Assembly: GCA_905182465.1 (NCBI GenBank)
Contig: CAJJBI010000006.1
Location: forward strand, 186,001-250,000
Length of the DNA stretch: 64,000 nt
Source of the DNA: Opitutaceae bacterium BACL24 MAG-120322-bin51
GTDB taxonomy: Bacteria > Verrucomicrobiota > Verrucomicrobiia > Opitutales > Coraliomargaritaceae
Direction of reading: 5' to 3'
Position 1 is the first letter of the stretch. Every line of letters starts with the position of its first letter. Below are positions 19,479-28,813 of the stretch, in pieces. The position numbers and the translations under genes are program-made. Under the pieces are notes generated by a model, which saw only the letters and a list, made by a program, of their open reading frames with translations, was not told the DNA's origin and did no database searches.

Positions 19479-19928
19479 ATGTCCGAAGACCTTAGCGATC
19501 TCTATCAAGCGATCATCCTCGATCACAACAAGCGCCCTCGTCACTACGGTGCGCTTGCGGAGGCTACGCATCGGGCCGAAGGCTACAACCCGCTCTGCGG
19601 AGATAAGATCGAAGTTTTCCTTCAACTTTCGGGCGACCAAATCGAGGCCATTCAATTCGAGTGCGCGAGCTGCGCGATTTGTAAAGCGAGCGCGTCGATC
19701 ATGGCTGAGGCTTTAGTGGGGCAAAGTCTACCTGTTGGCGATTCCATTCAAGAGTCGGTCAATCGTATTTTAAAAACGGATACAGAAACGGCTACCCTTG
19801 ACGTTCAAGGTGAGATAGCAGCGCTCTCTGGGATACGAAATTTCCCTGCACGGATTAAGTGTGCGACCTTGCCTTGGCACACCTATCAAGCGGCGCTACG
19901 CGGCGAAGCTAAGGCTGTGACGGAGTAG
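19479..19928 (+). CDS. sufU: SufU-type iron-sulfur cluster assembly protein
   Basis: Zinc-dependent sulfur acceptor that takes sulfur from the cysteine desulfurase SufS. The 149-residue protein keeps the SufU ligands C40, D42 (NPLCGD), C65 and C128 (RIKCATLPW), at almost the same positions as in B. subtilis SufU. The 18-residue insert between the second and third cysteines that separates SufU from IscU is present as usual. The start is the ATG at 19479 ([10 protein letters not shown]), the family start; the frame continues 69 bases upstream without support. Its last 20 bases overlap the end of the convergent lipoprotein gene. SufBCDS are not in the window; a SufE gene is. Confidence 0.9.
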   Translation: MSEDLSDLYQAIILDHNKRPRHYGALAEATHRAEGYNPLCGDKIEVFLQLSGDQIEAIQFECASCAICKASASIMAEALVGQSLPVGDSIQESVNRILKTDTETATLDVQGEIAALSGIRNFPARIKCATLPWHTYQAALRGEAKAVTE

Positions 19929-21537
19929 TCTTATCCAAATAGACATCTTGATAGGGGTGGTAGTCGAGAATGTTGGGATACCAACCTTTAACGGCTTCGT
20001 CGATGAGGGTGCTACGGACGTAAAAGTAAATTGGGATGACAGGCATTTCGTCGATCAATATTTTTTCGGCTTTTTGAAAGAGTGCGAAGCGGGCGGCTTG
20101 GTCCTGCTCGGAGGCGGCTTGGCGAATCAAGTCGTCAAATTTGGAGTCGCCCCAGTTACTGTGGTTATTGCCGTTGTCGCTGGTCACGAGACTAAGAAAA
20201 GTGTTAGGGTCCACGTAATCGCCGATCCATGCGGCGCGGACGATGTCGAACTTGCGTGCCTTGCGTGTGGCGAGGTAGACCTTCCACTCTTGGTTGTAGA
20301 GGCCGATCTCGATGCCGAGCTCTTCTTTCCACATCTGCTGAATGGCCACGGCGATGGTGGCGTGCGACTCGCTGGTGTTAAAGAGCAATTCGAATTTCGG
20401 AAAACCTTTGCCGCCGGGAAAGCCTGCCTCAGCGAGAAACTGGCGAGCGAGATCAGGATCGTAGGGTAGTTTGACTTCGGCTGTGTAGCCTCCCGTGTTG
20501 GGCGGGGTGAAATGGTAGGCGGGCTTTTGCCCTGCCTTAAGCACATGCTCGGTGAGTGAATCGCGGTCGATGGAATAGGCGAGGGCTTTGCGCACAAGCG
20601 GGTCTTTTAGAGGCCCACGCTCGGTATTGATCAGATAATAATAAACTCCGAGGTAGGTATCAAAGCGCATCCGCTCGGGCTGTTTTTCACGATACCAGTC
20701 AATACGGGGAATCGGCACGGTGCTGGTGAGGTGGAGTTGATCCGCGCGGAAGGCGCGCTCCTCCGCGTCGGTCGCAATAGGGAGAAAGTGGATGCCGTTT
20801 AGCTGCACGGTTTCTGCTGCGTTGTAGTAAGGATTTTTGGTAACGTAGATTGAGTGATTGAGCCGCCAAGCCTCGAGCGTGAAGGGGCCGTTGCTCACCA
20901 TGATACCAGGCTTCGTCCATTTAGAAATACGGGCAGTCATACTGCCATTAGCGAGCACGGTCGGCTTATGCAGGGGGAACCAGGTGTAGTGGGTCGGCAG
21001 GCTGAGCAAGTAAGGGGTGGGGGCCTCCAGGTCGATGATAAGGGTATGCGGTTCGGGGGAACTTAGGCCGACTTCAGCGAAGTCAGTGAGTCCGCCTTTA
21101 TTGAACGCTTCAGCGCCGCGTATGCAGTAGAGCATGTAGGCGTAGGGAGCACCCATTGCGGGGGTGAGGATCCGCTCATACGCAAATAGAAATGCCTCGG
21201 CAGTGAGTGGATCGCCGTTTGACCAGCGGGCTTCAGGGTCGAGGTAGAAGGTGTAGCGAAGGCCGTCTTTGGAGACGTCCCAGTTCAGGGCGACGCCTGG
21301 TTCGATGGCGAGGGTCTCGGGGTGCACTGTTGTGAGCCCCTCAAAGAGGGAAAGTAGGACGTAGTGCTCGGTCACGCCTGTGACGATGTGTGGGTCGAGA
21401 CCTTCTGGTTCGGTGCCAATCCCTATGTAGAGTTCCTGCTCGGCGTTGCCCTTTTCGACATTTGATTGGTTTTGTCCGCAGCCTGCTAAGCTAGCGCATG
21501 CAAGTAATAGAATGTAGAACCGAAGATGCATTTGCAT
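19909..21537 (-). CDS. Oligopeptide ABC transporter substrate-binding lipoprotein (OppA/family 5)
   Basis: A 542-residue solute-binding protein of the OppA/DppA family 5. The lipobox ASLAGC puts the lipidated cysteine at residue 20. The mature protein shows family features: [70 protein letters not shown] and the C-terminal [16 protein letters not shown]. Substrate is probably peptides. No permease or ATPase genes are adjacent, so it is an orphan that must use a transporter encoded elsewhere or act as a receptor. It is convergent with and overlaps sufU by 20 bases. The second ATG (21531) is an equally possible start. Confidence 0.92.
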   Translation of the reverse strand: MQMHLRFYILLLACASLAGCGQNQSNVEKGNAEQELYIGIGTEPEGLDPHIVTGVTEHYVLLSLFEGLTTVHPETLAIEPGVALNWDVSKDGLRYTFYLDPEARWSNGDPLTAEAFLFAYERILTPAMGAPYAYMLYCIRGAEAFNKGGLTDFAEVGLSSPEPHTLIIDLEAPTPYLLSLPTHYTWFPLHKPTVLANGSMTARISKWTKPGIMVSNGPFTLEAWRLNHSIYVTKNPYYNAAETVQLNGIHFLPIATDAEERAFRADQLHLTSTVPIPRIDWYREKQPERMRFDTYLGVYYYLINTERGPLKDPLVRKALAYSIDRDSLTEHVLKAGQKPAYHFTPPNTGGYTAEVKLPYDPDLARQFLAEAGFPGGKGFPKFELLFNTSESHATIAVAIQQMWKEELGIEIGLYNQEWKVYLATRKARKFDIVRAAWIGDYVDPNTFLSLVTSDNGNNHSNWGDSKFDDLIRQAASEQDQAARFALFQKAEKILIDEMPVIPIYFYVRSTLIDEAVKGWYPNILDYHPYQDVYLDKTTPSQP

Positions 21538-21793
21538 GACTAAGGGCTAGTGTATTTGTATCGGCAAAACAAAAACAGGCTTGTCTGCCTAATTGTAGCC
21601 AATCCTCGCTGCGGGATTAGAGGCATTCTTACGAATCTAATGATCAGTTTTCACTTGTCCGGTAATAGAGAGCATGCATCGAAATTTACAGTCGACGAGC
21701 GGTCTGCAGAAGGAGGTCAATCTATTGTGAAATTTACAAATTTTCGATTCCAGTATTGTGCCGACTCTTGATATGCGTTGCCTGTAAGCTAAC

Positions 21794-22570
21794 ATGTCAG
21801 AAAACTCACAACCGAATCAAGGTCAGCCGCAGCAGGTTAATTTGCAACAGCTCGCTCAGCAGTTCATGGCAGGTCTCCAGCGCCATTTCGACATGCTCGC
21901 TTTTAATATGGTCGCTCGCGAGAGCGTGCAGGAAGACGCTTACAACAGCCGCGTTAACGTGCCCAGAGTCATGCCCGCTGCTCAGCATCACCAGAACTTC
22001 GAACAAATGCAGGCCTACGCCCGAGACTTGCTAGTGCGCCAAGTGATCAACGACTGCATGAATCTCGCTGTGACGGGGATGAACAACGCGCACTTTTTCC
22101 TCGCATTGGTCAAGATAACGAAGGCCAACACGAACGTTAGCCCAGAGGCGCAAAAGGAAGCTCAAAAAGCACAGCAAACCTTCGTTCCCTCGCAGCTCGA
22201 CGAGAAGTTCAATCGCCTCGAGAAGGACTTCGGCATTCTGTGTGAGCTGGAGGACAGCATCATCTCGCTCGGCTTTATCATCCAAGCACTCATGCAGCAG
22301 GGGGGTGAGGTTAAAGAGCCGCAAGTCGATGAAAATGGCGAGCTAGTGCTGGAGCTGAAGGCGGTCAAAGTCCTTAGTCGAGATGCTGCCGCCGAAAAGT
22401 CCAAGGGTAAGCTGGTCGATCAGCGCAGAATATTTAAAGAGGGTGACATGCTAACCTTTACCGATCTTGAGTTGCAGCTTATATTGATCACGGTAGCTTC
22501 TTTTGCAGACAGTTTGTTTAAGGCAGTTTCACTTTACGCAAAATCAGTCAAAGACGCCAACGAGTCGTAA
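21794..22570 (+). CDS. Hypothetical cytoplasmic protein upstream of rlmH
   Basis: A 258-residue soluble protein I do not recognise. The first 20 residues are Gln/Asn-rich (NSQPNQGQPQQVNLQQLAQQ). The rest is predicted mainly helical, with one acidic strand-rich insert (VKEPQVDENGELVLELKAVK). No signal peptide, membrane helix or metal-binding motif is visible. It precedes rlmH on the same strand, with a gap of 109 bases, so cotranscription is possible. Codon use looks like that of its neighbours. Confidence 0.75.
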   Translation: MSENSQPNQGQPQQVNLQQLAQQFMAGLQRHFDMLAFNMVARESVQEDAYNSRVNVPRVMPAAQHHQNFEQMQAYARDLLVRQVINDCMNLAVTGMNNAHFFLALVKITKANTNVSPEAQKEAQKAQQTFVPSQLDEKFNRLEKDFGILCELEDSIISLGFIIQALMQQGGEVKEPQVDENGELVLELKAVKVLSRDAAAEKSKGKLVDQRRIFKEGDMLTFTDLELQLILITVASFADSLFKAVSLYAKSVKDANES

Positions 22571-22679
22571 GTCTTAGTTGAATTAGGACTTAAGAGTTAA
22601 TAAAGAAGAGATCTGCTAAATTCACTAGCGAACTACATAGACCCTTCTTATCTCTTAGTTATCTATTTTTAATTCTCAA

Positions 22680-23123
22680 ATGTTCCGCTACACCGTTATC
22701 GCTATTGGCAAAATGAAAAACCGCTCGCTTGCTACGCTATGCGACGACTTTTCTAAGCGCCTTAAGCGGCAGGGTAACTTTGAACTAATCGAGTTGAAAG
22801 ACGGTGACGTCGAGAGCGAGGGGCAGCGCATCCTTGAAGCGCTCGCCAAGCGCAGCGACGCTTGCATTTACGCGATGGCGGAAGAGGGTATGACCCGCAC
22901 TTCGCAAAGATTAGCCGATGAACTCTACACCCTGCAAGGCCGCCCCGCCGTCTTCATCCTTGGTGGGGCCTACGGCCTAAGTGATGCGGTCAAGGCACGC
23001 GCTGACGCACTTTTTGCGCTTTCGCCACTTACTTTTACCCATGAAATCGCACGTATGCTCATCTGCGAGCAGCTCTACCGCGCCGTGGCTATCCAGAATG
23101 GATCTAAGTATCACCACGAGTAG
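22680..23123 (+). CDS. rlmH: 23S rRNA (pseudouridine(1915)-N3)-methyltransferase RlmH
   Basis: SPOUT-class methyltransferase that methylates pseudouridine 1915 of 23S rRNA on assembled 70S ribosomes. The 147-residue protein has the knot-forming SAM loop FILGGAYGLSDAV near residues 92-104 and the family's C-terminal FTHEIARMLICEQLYRAV with QNGSKYHHE at the end. Length is close to E. coli RlmH (155). The leader is A/T-rich without a Shine-Dalgarno motif. Confidence 0.95.
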   Translation: MFRYTVIAIGKMKNRSLATLCDDFSKRLKRQGNFELIELKDGDVESEGQRILEALAKRSDACIYAMAEEGMTRTSQRLADELYTLQGRPAVFILGGAYGLSDAVKARADALFALSPLTFTHEIARMLICEQLYRAVAIQNGSKYHHE

Positions 23124-23422
23124 TGAACCGAAGCGTGCGGGCTTGTTCGCGCCTGTGTCGATTAACCTGGGTAAGCCCAGGCGCTACCGATCCTTCTGGA
23201 AACGTATTCCAAAAAGTTAATTGCCCGTGTTGCCCAATAATGTCGCTTGCTATTTGTACGGAACTGCCGATAAGACTAAAACTTCTATAACACATGTTAA
23301 TATTCAGAGCATGGGTAGTATCAGTTGGATAAAGTAAAAATGTATTCAGTCAGGTCGAATTCGCATCTAAGCGAAACTCAAAGCAAAGAAGCAAGTGGGA
23401 TAACCCAACAAAAGATAAATAA

Positions 23423-23833
23423 ATGAATACCAAGATGTATGTAGGCAATCTGTCCTACGACGCAACTGATAGTGATCTCCGCGAGCTTTTTGAAGCACAT
23501 GGAACCGTAAGCGACGTTTTCATCGTTAAAGACCGTGAGTCTGACCGCCCCCGCGGTTTTGCTTTCGTCTCGATGGAAACCCCTGAAGAAATGAATGCAG
23601 CGATCGAAGGTCTCAACGGCGCAGAATTTGCCGGCCGAGCCCTGACCATCAACGAAGCACGTCCCCGCGAAGAGCGCCCACAGGGCGGCGGCGGTGGCGG
23701 TGGCTACGGTGGCGGTGGCGGCGGCGGTGGCGGCGGTTACAACCGTGGCGGCGGCCGTGGTGGTGATCGTGGTGGCCGTGGTGGTGATCGTGGTGGCCGT
23801 GGCGGTGATCGTGGTGGTCGTGGCAGCTACTAA
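23423..23833 (+). CDS. RNA-binding protein with one RRM and a Gly/Arg-rich tail
   Basis: A 136-residue protein. Residues 4-80 form an RNA-recognition motif, with RNP2 MYVGNLSYD and RNP1 RGFAFVSM both carrying the expected aromatic residues. Residues from about 88 on are a glycine-rich tail ([12 protein letters not shown]) ending in four near-identical GDRGGRG units, an RGG-type segment that in other proteins binds RNA and favours self-association. Similar proteins in cyanobacteria and other bacteria respond to cold, but no temperature link is visible here. Monocistronic, with a terminator 50 bases after the stop. A second, tail-less RRM protein is encoded at 26343. Confidence 0.9.
   Translation: MNTKMYVGNLSYDATDSDLRELFEAHGTVSDVFIVKDRESDRPRGFAFVSMETPEEMNAAIEGLNGAEFAGRALTINEARPREERPQGGGGGGGYGGGGGGGGGGYNRGGGRGGDRGGRGGDRGGRGGDRGGRGSY
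23758..23829 (+). repeat. In-frame 21-base tandem repeat coding for GDRGGRG units
   Basis: The 3' end of the RRM gene is a tandem repeat of a 21-base unit that starts GGTGATCGTGG, about three and a half copies with only third-position changes. The near identity at DNA level suggests recent expansion by slippage, so copy number may vary between strains. Confidence 0.75.
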
Positions 23834-23879
23834 GCGACGAATCAGCTTCAGAATCCTACGGATTCACAAAAATCACTTT

Positions 23880-23915
23880 CAAACGGGGTTCTGGAAACGG
23901 AGCCTCGTTTTTTTG
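23880..23915 (+). terminator. Rho-independent terminator after the Gly-rich RRM gene
   Basis: AACGGGGTTC / GAGCCTCGTT form a ten-pair stem including two G-U pairs, loop TGGAAACG, directly followed by a run of seven T residues. The opposite strand has a shorter T run, so weak bidirectional use towards the convergent HPr gene is possible. Confidence 0.8.
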
Positions 23916-23960
23916 TGATTCTTGGGTGAAGTGCGCAATTTCACTTCCACTGTAGGCGAG

Positions 23961-24266
23961 TTAAGCTTCTTCGAAGCGTCGCTCAAAGAGATCGACCAAC
24001 TCACCGAGCATGCGCTCAGCATCTGCGGCAGGACCGTCGGCACGCACCACAAGCTTTGAGCCTTTGCCGGCAGCCAGCATCATGAGGCCCATGATACTCT
24101 TGCCGTTGACCTGCTCACCATCTTTTTCCACCCATACTTCGCCACTAAATGTGTTGGCGATGCGTACAAACATGGCTGCAGGACGGGCGTGGATGCCCAT
24201 CTTGTTTTGGACAACGAGTTCCTTGGTAGTCGCTTCGTTGCTTTCGCTGGTTTTTGGTGTGTTCAT
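23961..24266 (-). CDS. HPr family phosphocarrier protein
   Basis: Small phosphotransfer protein of the PTS type. The 101 residues carry the active-site histidine H26 in MGIHARPAA and the regulatory serine S57 in NGKSIMGLMML, the site used by HPr kinase in organisms that have it. About 12 extra residues precede the HPr core. No enzyme I, EII components or HPr kinase are nearby. In bacteria with few sugar transporters HPr is often regulatory rather than transport-linked; which applies here cannot be seen. Confidence 0.92.
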   Translation of the reverse strand: MNTPKTSESNEATTKELVVQNKMGIHARPAAMFVRIANTFSGEVWVEKDGEQVNGKSIMGLMMLAAGKGSKLVVRADGPAADAERMLGELVDLFERRFEEA

Positions 24267-24417
24267 GGATAATTACCTAATATAAAAAAGTTACTGATAT
24301 GTAAGGCAAGATATAATACTAGATTGCCAAATCCACACAAGAATCTGAAAGCAGCAATTTAGTTCCTCACAAAAATCCCAGCAAGGGTTCATCTCGGAGG
24401 CGAGAAGCGGGTCGCTT

Positions 24418-26187
24418 CTACGAATATTCTGGAATCAGATCGCTCTGGTGCCGCCATAGATCGGCGTAGTGTCCGCCTTGCTCGATCAGCGCTTCGTGCG
24501 AACCTGACTCAATGATGCGGCCTTGCTCCATGACGACGATCTTGTCCGCGCGGCGCACAGTGGAGAGTCGGTGCGCGATGACTAGCACAGTACGCTCTTG
24601 CACAAGGCGATCAAGTGCTTCTTGGATCTTGCGCTCGGTGATCGTGTCAACGCTGGCAGTGGCCTCGTCGAGAATGACAAAGGGCGGATTCTTTAGTAAT
24701 ACACGTGCAATAGTTAGTCGCTGCTTCTCGCCTTGACTAAGGCGGATTCCTTTTTCGCCTATGTTAGTGTCCAGCCGCTTCGGTAGGGCTTCGACAAAGT
24801 CTCTTGAGCACGCTTGTTCCAGTGCGTCCATGATCTCCTCCTCCGTGGCATCCTCCTTGGCCAGAAGAAGATTATCGCGCACCGTTCCTTCAAAGAGGAA
24901 GGGATCTTGGGCGACGTGCCCGACTTTATCGTGTAGTTCACTGAGTGCGATTTGGCGGATGTCGACGCCTGAGAGTTTGACCGTTCCGCCGCTCACATCG
25001 TAGGTGCGCATGGCGAGATTGGCTACGGTAGACTTACCCGCGCCAGTGTGCCCAACGATCGCAGTGACTCGATTGGCCTCCAGCGTGAGATTGAATTGGT
25101 CTAAGATCGCAGGTCGTTCTGGATATCCGAAGCCCACATTTTCGAAGCCCAGTTCAATTGGCTGATTGGGCAGCGGCTGGGGTGCTGTCGGCTCATCCAC
25201 ATCAACCTGCGCATCTAATACTTCAAAAACTCGCACGCCCGAGGCGCGACCCGCGGCGATCAGGTGGTTCAGCCCGTGCAACTGGGAGATAGGCTGGTAG
25301 AGCATGTTGGCCAATAGAAAGAAAGCGATTAGCTTGCCCATGGTAAAGTCTGGCGATTCTTGCAGCACAAAGTAGCCGCCGATCGCTACGATACTGAGAA
25401 AGCCGAGCTTTGTCACCAGGTTTGTAATCGGGTGATAATTCGCCCAGCGATACATCGCTCGCAGAGTTTTCTCTTTCAAGGTCTCTGCTTTGACCTCGAA
25501 TCTAGCGGACTCGCGGTCCTGAAGTCCGAAAGTCTGAATGAGGCGATTGCCTTGGATATCTTCGACCAATAAACTGTTCAGATCTCCCGAGCTCTCACGC
25601 ACCTCTTTCCAGACTACGCGTGATCCCTTCGAGTAATAGATACCCATGATTAGCAAGATTGGAACCGGCAGAAATACAAAGGATGCTAGGAAAGGTTGCA
25701 GATAAAAAAGATAGGTGCTGATCATTAAGATGCGTAGGATAGCACCCGTGCCTTGTTCCGTGCCGTCAAGTAGGGCGCGCTCGACAGCTGCCACATCCTC
25801 AATCACACGTGAGGAAATCTCGCCACTCTTCCGCTGGTCGTAAAATGAGACAGGTAGGCGCAGCAGTTTGCTGTGGAGGTCGCGCCGCATCTCCAGGAGG
25901 ACGCGCTGCTCTAGCGTATTATTCACTCGGATGCGTAGGCTATTAAAAACCTCACTGCCGAGATAGAAGAGGGCGATCAGCCCAACTCCGTAAATAAGGC
26001 CGTCGACCGCTCTCGTTGCTTCAAGTCCATCGAAGATGCGTTGGATCGCAATCGGCACTGCGATCTCCATCGCCGCCATGCTCGCAGCAAGACCGATCGT
26101 CAGCCAAAACAAGCCTTTGTAGCGAAACAGGTAGGCAGAGACCCGGAGGATGACGTTTTGCTGGTGTTTGTCTTTTTTTATACTCAC
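24418..26187 (-). CDS. ABC exporter, fused permease and ATP-binding protein
   Basis: A 589-residue half-transporter of the type I (MsbA/LmrA-like) exporter family, expected to work as a homodimer. Six membrane helices fill the first 310 residues. The nucleotide-binding domain has Walker A GHTGAGKST near residues 379-387, Q-loop VAQDPFLFEGTVRDNLLL, signature RLSQGEKQRL, Walker B FVILDEATASVD and the switch His in IAHRLSTV. Substrate may be lipid, drug or peptide; no neighbour narrows it. A basic N-terminus and the absence of an N-terminal peptidase domain argue against a bacteriocin exporter. Confidence 0.92.
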   Translation of the reverse strand: MSIKKDKHQQNVILRVSAYLFRYKGLFWLTIGLAASMAAMEIAVPIAIQRIFDGLEATRAVDGLIYGVGLIALFYLGSEVFNSLRIRVNNTLEQRVLLEMRRDLHSKLLRLPVSFYDQRKSGEISSRVIEDVAAVERALLDGTEQGTGAILRILMISTYLFYLQPFLASFVFLPVPILLIMGIYYSKGSRVVWKEVRESSGDLNSLLVEDIQGNRLIQTFGLQDRESARFEVKAETLKEKTLRAMYRWANYHPITNLVTKLGFLSIVAIGGYFVLQESPDFTMGKLIAFFLLANMLYQPISQLHGLNHLIAAGRASGVRVFEVLDAQVDVDEPTAPQPLPNQPIELGFENVGFGYPERPAILDQFNLTLEANRVTAIVGHTGAGKSTVANLAMRTYDVSGGTVKLSGVDIRQIALSELHDKVGHVAQDPFLFEGTVRDNLLLAKEDATEEEIMDALEQACSRDFVEALPKRLDTNIGEKGIRLSQGEKQRLTIARVLLKNPPFVILDEATASVDTITERKIQEALDRLVQERTVLVIAHRLSTVRRADKIVVMEQGRIIESGSHEALIEQGGHYADLWRHQSDLIPEYS

Positions 26188-26342
26188 GTGCGTTAAAAGT
26201 TAATGAGTGACGCAAGCCTCGAAGCGGGGTCTTGGCAAATCAGAATACAAATAAAAGGTTGTCAGGCTGAGTCTTCGTCCGCTTGTTTGCGTATCTTCAG
26301 GATTCATTCCGAATTCCTAATTCTTAATTCCTAATTTTCACT

Positions 26343-26621
26343 ATGTCCGTTCGACTTTATGTAGGTAACCTCTCTTTCGATGCCACTGCTGATGATCTCC
26401 GCGAGATTTTCGGACAATCCGGTGAGGTCGAAGACGCGATCATTGTGACCCGTCCTGGTGGCGGTCGTCCTCGTGGTTTCGGTTTTGTCACAATGACCGA
26501 AGAAGCCGCAGGCCAAGAAGCCATTCGCCAGCTCGATGGCCAAGAAGTCTCTGGCCGCCAGCTCGTGGTTAACGTCGCTAAAGAGCGTCAAGAAAGCGAT
26601 CACAGTGGCGATAGCGAGTAG
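26343..26621 (+). CDS. Small RRM RNA-binding protein
   Basis: A 92-residue protein consisting of little more than one RNA-recognition motif: RNP2 LYVGNLSF at residues 4-11 and RNP1 RGFGFVTM near residues 43-50, with a short polar tail. It resembles the RRM of the protein at 23423 but lacks the Gly/Arg tail. The 40 bases before the start are a tandem A/T-rich sequence (repeats of TTCCTAATT) with no Shine-Dalgarno motif. Confidence 0.9.
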   Translation: MSVRLYVGNLSFDATADDLREIFGQSGEVEDAIIVTRPGGGRPRGFGFVTMTEEAAGQEAIRQLDGQEVSGRQLVVNVAKERQESDHSGDSE

Positions 26622-26685
26622 GCTTTAATGGAGTGCTCGCTTGTCGGGTCGCCCAGTTATTTTAAGCTTAGCCTCTCCTCCGGAG

Positions 26686-26704
26686 GCGTCCTAGGTGGGG
26701 ACGC
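26686..26704. other. GC-rich hairpin between convergent RRM and MFS genes
   Basis: GCGTCC / GGACGC with a seven-base loop, between the ends of the RRM gene and the MFS gene. It has no adjacent T run on either strand, so it is a poor intrinsic terminator but could act as a transcript-stabilising 3' structure for either gene. Confidence 0.3.
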
Positions 26705-26723
26705 GCCACGGTCGGTCTTATTT

Positions 26724-28067
26724 TTAGCCCTTAACGGGTTTTGGTAGCTTTAGCGCCATGACCAGCGGGATAATTACCACGAGCGCACCAAAAAAGTAGG
26801 CACTTTGTGAGCCATAGATGAAGTAAACGAAGGCCGCCGTCAGTGGGCCAATCGCCCGAGCGAGCGAGCCTGCCGAGCGGAATATACCAAGATTGGCACC
26901 CTGGTCCGACTCGCTAGAATAGAGTGATACGAGTGCACTGAGTGTCGGCGAGACGAGGCCGATGGAGAAGGCCATCAGGGCAAGCGCTCCGAAGAATAGA
27001 CCCAGTTGCATGGCTATAGCCAATGCCAGAAAGGCGGCGACGCCAAAGGCGATTCCAGCTATGGCCAGTCGCTTCTCGCCGACAGGAGATGCGAGTCGGC
27101 GCACGATGCCTCCTTGTACGAGCACTAGAATGAGCCCGATAAATACGAACATGCCTCCATTCTGTGCAGGCGTGAAGTCAAAGCGCTCGGACGCGAGAAA
27201 TGTGAGCGTAAATTCCATCCCACTAAAGGCTAACATGTAGACCAAATAGACGAGATTCGTGCGACGCGTCGCGGGATCGGGACATTGAAATAGGCGGAAG
27301 ACCGCGAGCCCCTTGCGCTCGGGGTTCGGCTTTCCACGCTTCTCTGCAGGTAGAGTTTCCTCGAAGCGCCGATAGACCCAAATCAAATTGATCGTGGTCA
27401 AAATCAGGCTGACTAGTGCGGGCATGGAAAAGGGGTTCACGCCGAAGGCCTTCAGCGAGGGCGCAATCACAGACAGATCGATCTTAGCCAGAAGACCACC
27501 GATGGCTGGTCCCACGATGAATCCCAGCCCAAAAGCGATCCCGATGATGGCTAGGCCACTGGAGCGCTTTTCGCGCGTCGTACTATCGGCCACTGCGGCC
27601 GTCGCTACCGAGAGGTTGCCTCCCATTGCGCCACCTAGCACTCGCGCCAAAACGAGCATCCAAAAGGATGCCGCAAAGAACCAAGCGATGTAACTCAAGG
27701 CAAGCCCGCTGATTGTGATTAACAGCACCTTACGCCGCCCGACTCGATCGGAATAGGCACCCCAAAGCGGTGCGCAGATAAATTGCAGGATCGAGTAGAG
27801 CGATCCGAGGATGCCGCCAAAAAGTACCGCTGTCATAAAGCGAGGATTTGTTGCACCACTACTCTCTGCCCAAGTAGCGAGCGGGGCGATCAATTGCCCA
27901 AGCAAAGTCGAGCCTCCATCACCGCTCGGCAGGTAATACTCGAGCATTGCTGGAAACAGCGGAAAGATGATCGAAAACCCAACCAAATCTAAAAACAGAG
28001 TCAGGAAGATGATGCCTAGGCGGTTACGGCCTTTGTTGTTGGTAATCGTATCGGTAGTGTCGCTCAT
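26724..28067 (-). CDS. MFS transporter (tetracycline-resistance-like family)
   Basis: A 447-residue integral membrane protein with about 12 hydrophobic segments. The N-terminal half begins [25 protein letters not shown], typical of the TCR/Tet-type MFS group, and carries the motif A-like loop [12 protein letters not shown] between helices 2 and 3 and [12 protein letters not shown] in helix 5 (antiporter motif C). These features suggest proton-coupled export of a small molecule. The substrate is unknown, and resistance should not be assumed. No regulator gene is adjacent. Confidence 0.88.
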   Translation of the reverse strand: MSDTTDTITNNKGRNRLGIIFLTLFLDLVGFSIIFPLFPAMLEYYLPSGDGGSTLLGQLIAPLATWAESSGATNPRFMTAVLFGGILGSLYSILQFICAPLWGAYSDRVGRRKVLLITISGLALSYIAWFFAASFWMLVLARVLGGAMGGNLSVATAAVADSTTREKRSSGLAIIGIAFGLGFIVGPAIGGLLAKIDLSVIAPSLKAFGVNPFSMPALVSLILTTINLIWVYRRFEETLPAEKRGKPNPERKGLAVFRLFQCPDPATRRTNLVYLVYMLAFSGMEFTLTFLASERFDFTPAQNGGMFVFIGLILVLVQGGIVRRLASPVGEKRLAIAGIAFGVAAFLALAIAMQLGLFFGALALMAFSIGLVSPTLSALVSLYSSESDQGANLGIFRSAGSLARAIGPLTAAFVYFIYGSQSAYFFGALVVIIPLVMALKLPKPVKG

Positions 28068-28175
28068 GCTCTACTTGATCTTGATACTACTCTTAAACTT
28101 ACTCTAGCCCTGTGGTGAATAGATAGGAGATTAGGTTTATGATTAAGAGCTAATGTCTAATCGATTCTCCACTTT

Positions 28176-28676
28176 TCAGTATTTTAGCTTTTCAGATCGT
28201 GTCCGAACTTTTCCCGAAAGTGCCTTGTGCACATTATTGGGGATCAGCCTGCGCTCCCGATCGGTGAACTTGAAGACCTGCTTCAATAGATTCGAGCTTG
28301 TGAAGAAAAATTGTTCATTGGGCATAAGGAAGATTGTTTCGATTGAATCGTCTAGGTGGCGGTTCATTTGCGCCATTTGGAACTCGTGCTCGAAGTCTGA
28401 TACCGCTCTCAATCCGCGGATGAGCGCGACCGCTTTGGTCTCCTTCGCCAGATCGACGATTAGACCGTCAAAGGCGATGACCGATATGTTTGGGCGATCC
28501 GCCAGGTTTTCTTCGATCAAATGGACCCGCTCTTCGCTCGTGAAGAGGGGATCCTTAGTCGCGTTACGCGCCACCGCCACAATGACCTTGTCGAAAATAT
28601 TGCGCGCGCGGTTGATCACATCGAGGTGGCCATTGGTAATCGGGTCGAACGACCCCGGGTAGATACCGATTTTCAT
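28176..28676 (-). CDS. coaD: Phosphopantetheine adenylyltransferase
   Basis: Fourth step of coenzyme A synthesis: adenylates 4'-phosphopantetheine. The 166-residue protein has the nucleotidyltransferase site [12 protein letters not shown] at residues 8-19, with the T/H-x-G-H signature, then [16 protein letters not shown], which binds the pantetheine arm. The last third ([15 protein letters not shown] and a basic tail) is less conserved than usual, since most CoaD proteins have an I-S-S-S motif here followed by glycines. It still aligns in length. Divergent from the pseudopilin operon. Confidence 0.93.
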   Translation of the reverse strand: MKIGIYPGSFDPITNGHLDVINRARNIFDKVIVAVARNATKDPLFTSEERVHLIEENLADRPNISVIAFDGLIVDLAKETKAVALIRGLRAVSDFEHEFQMAQMNRHLDDSIETIFLMPNEQFFFTSSNLLKQVFKFTDRERRLIPNNVHKALSGKVRTRSEKLKY

Positions 28677-28744
28677 AATGCCCGCGATTCAGTGCATCTA
28701 CGGCACGAAGTCCAACATATTAACTAAACTGCCCTAGAGCAGAG

Positions 28745-28788
28745 TTGACAGTAATTAATTTAAAGGCGTTATTTTTACTTTTCATAAT
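28745..28788 (+). promoter_or_regulatory. Candidate promoter of the pseudopilin operon
   Basis: A perfect TTGACA (28745-28750) lies 64 bases before the first pseudopilin ATG. Possible -10 boxes are TATTTT at 19 bases spacing or CATAAT further down (28783-28788), neither ideal. The surroundings are strongly A/T-rich. Confidence 0.3.
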
Positions 28789-28813
28789 ACTGATTAATTC
28801 AGTTAAGACCCCC

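Noticed and set aside
23167-23182. CCTGGGTAAGCCCAGG hairpin after rlmH as a terminator
   Set aside because: No T run follows on either strand.
23694-23918. Val/Ala-only frame over the Gly-rich RRM tail
   Set aside because: Low-complexity translation of the GGT/GGC repeat in another frame.
28745-28813. Extended start of the first pseudopilin at 28745
   Set aside because: The TTG there is part of a TTGACA promoter box, and the added residues would put a hydrophobic segment ahead of the prepilin leader, which is not compatible with prepilin processing.
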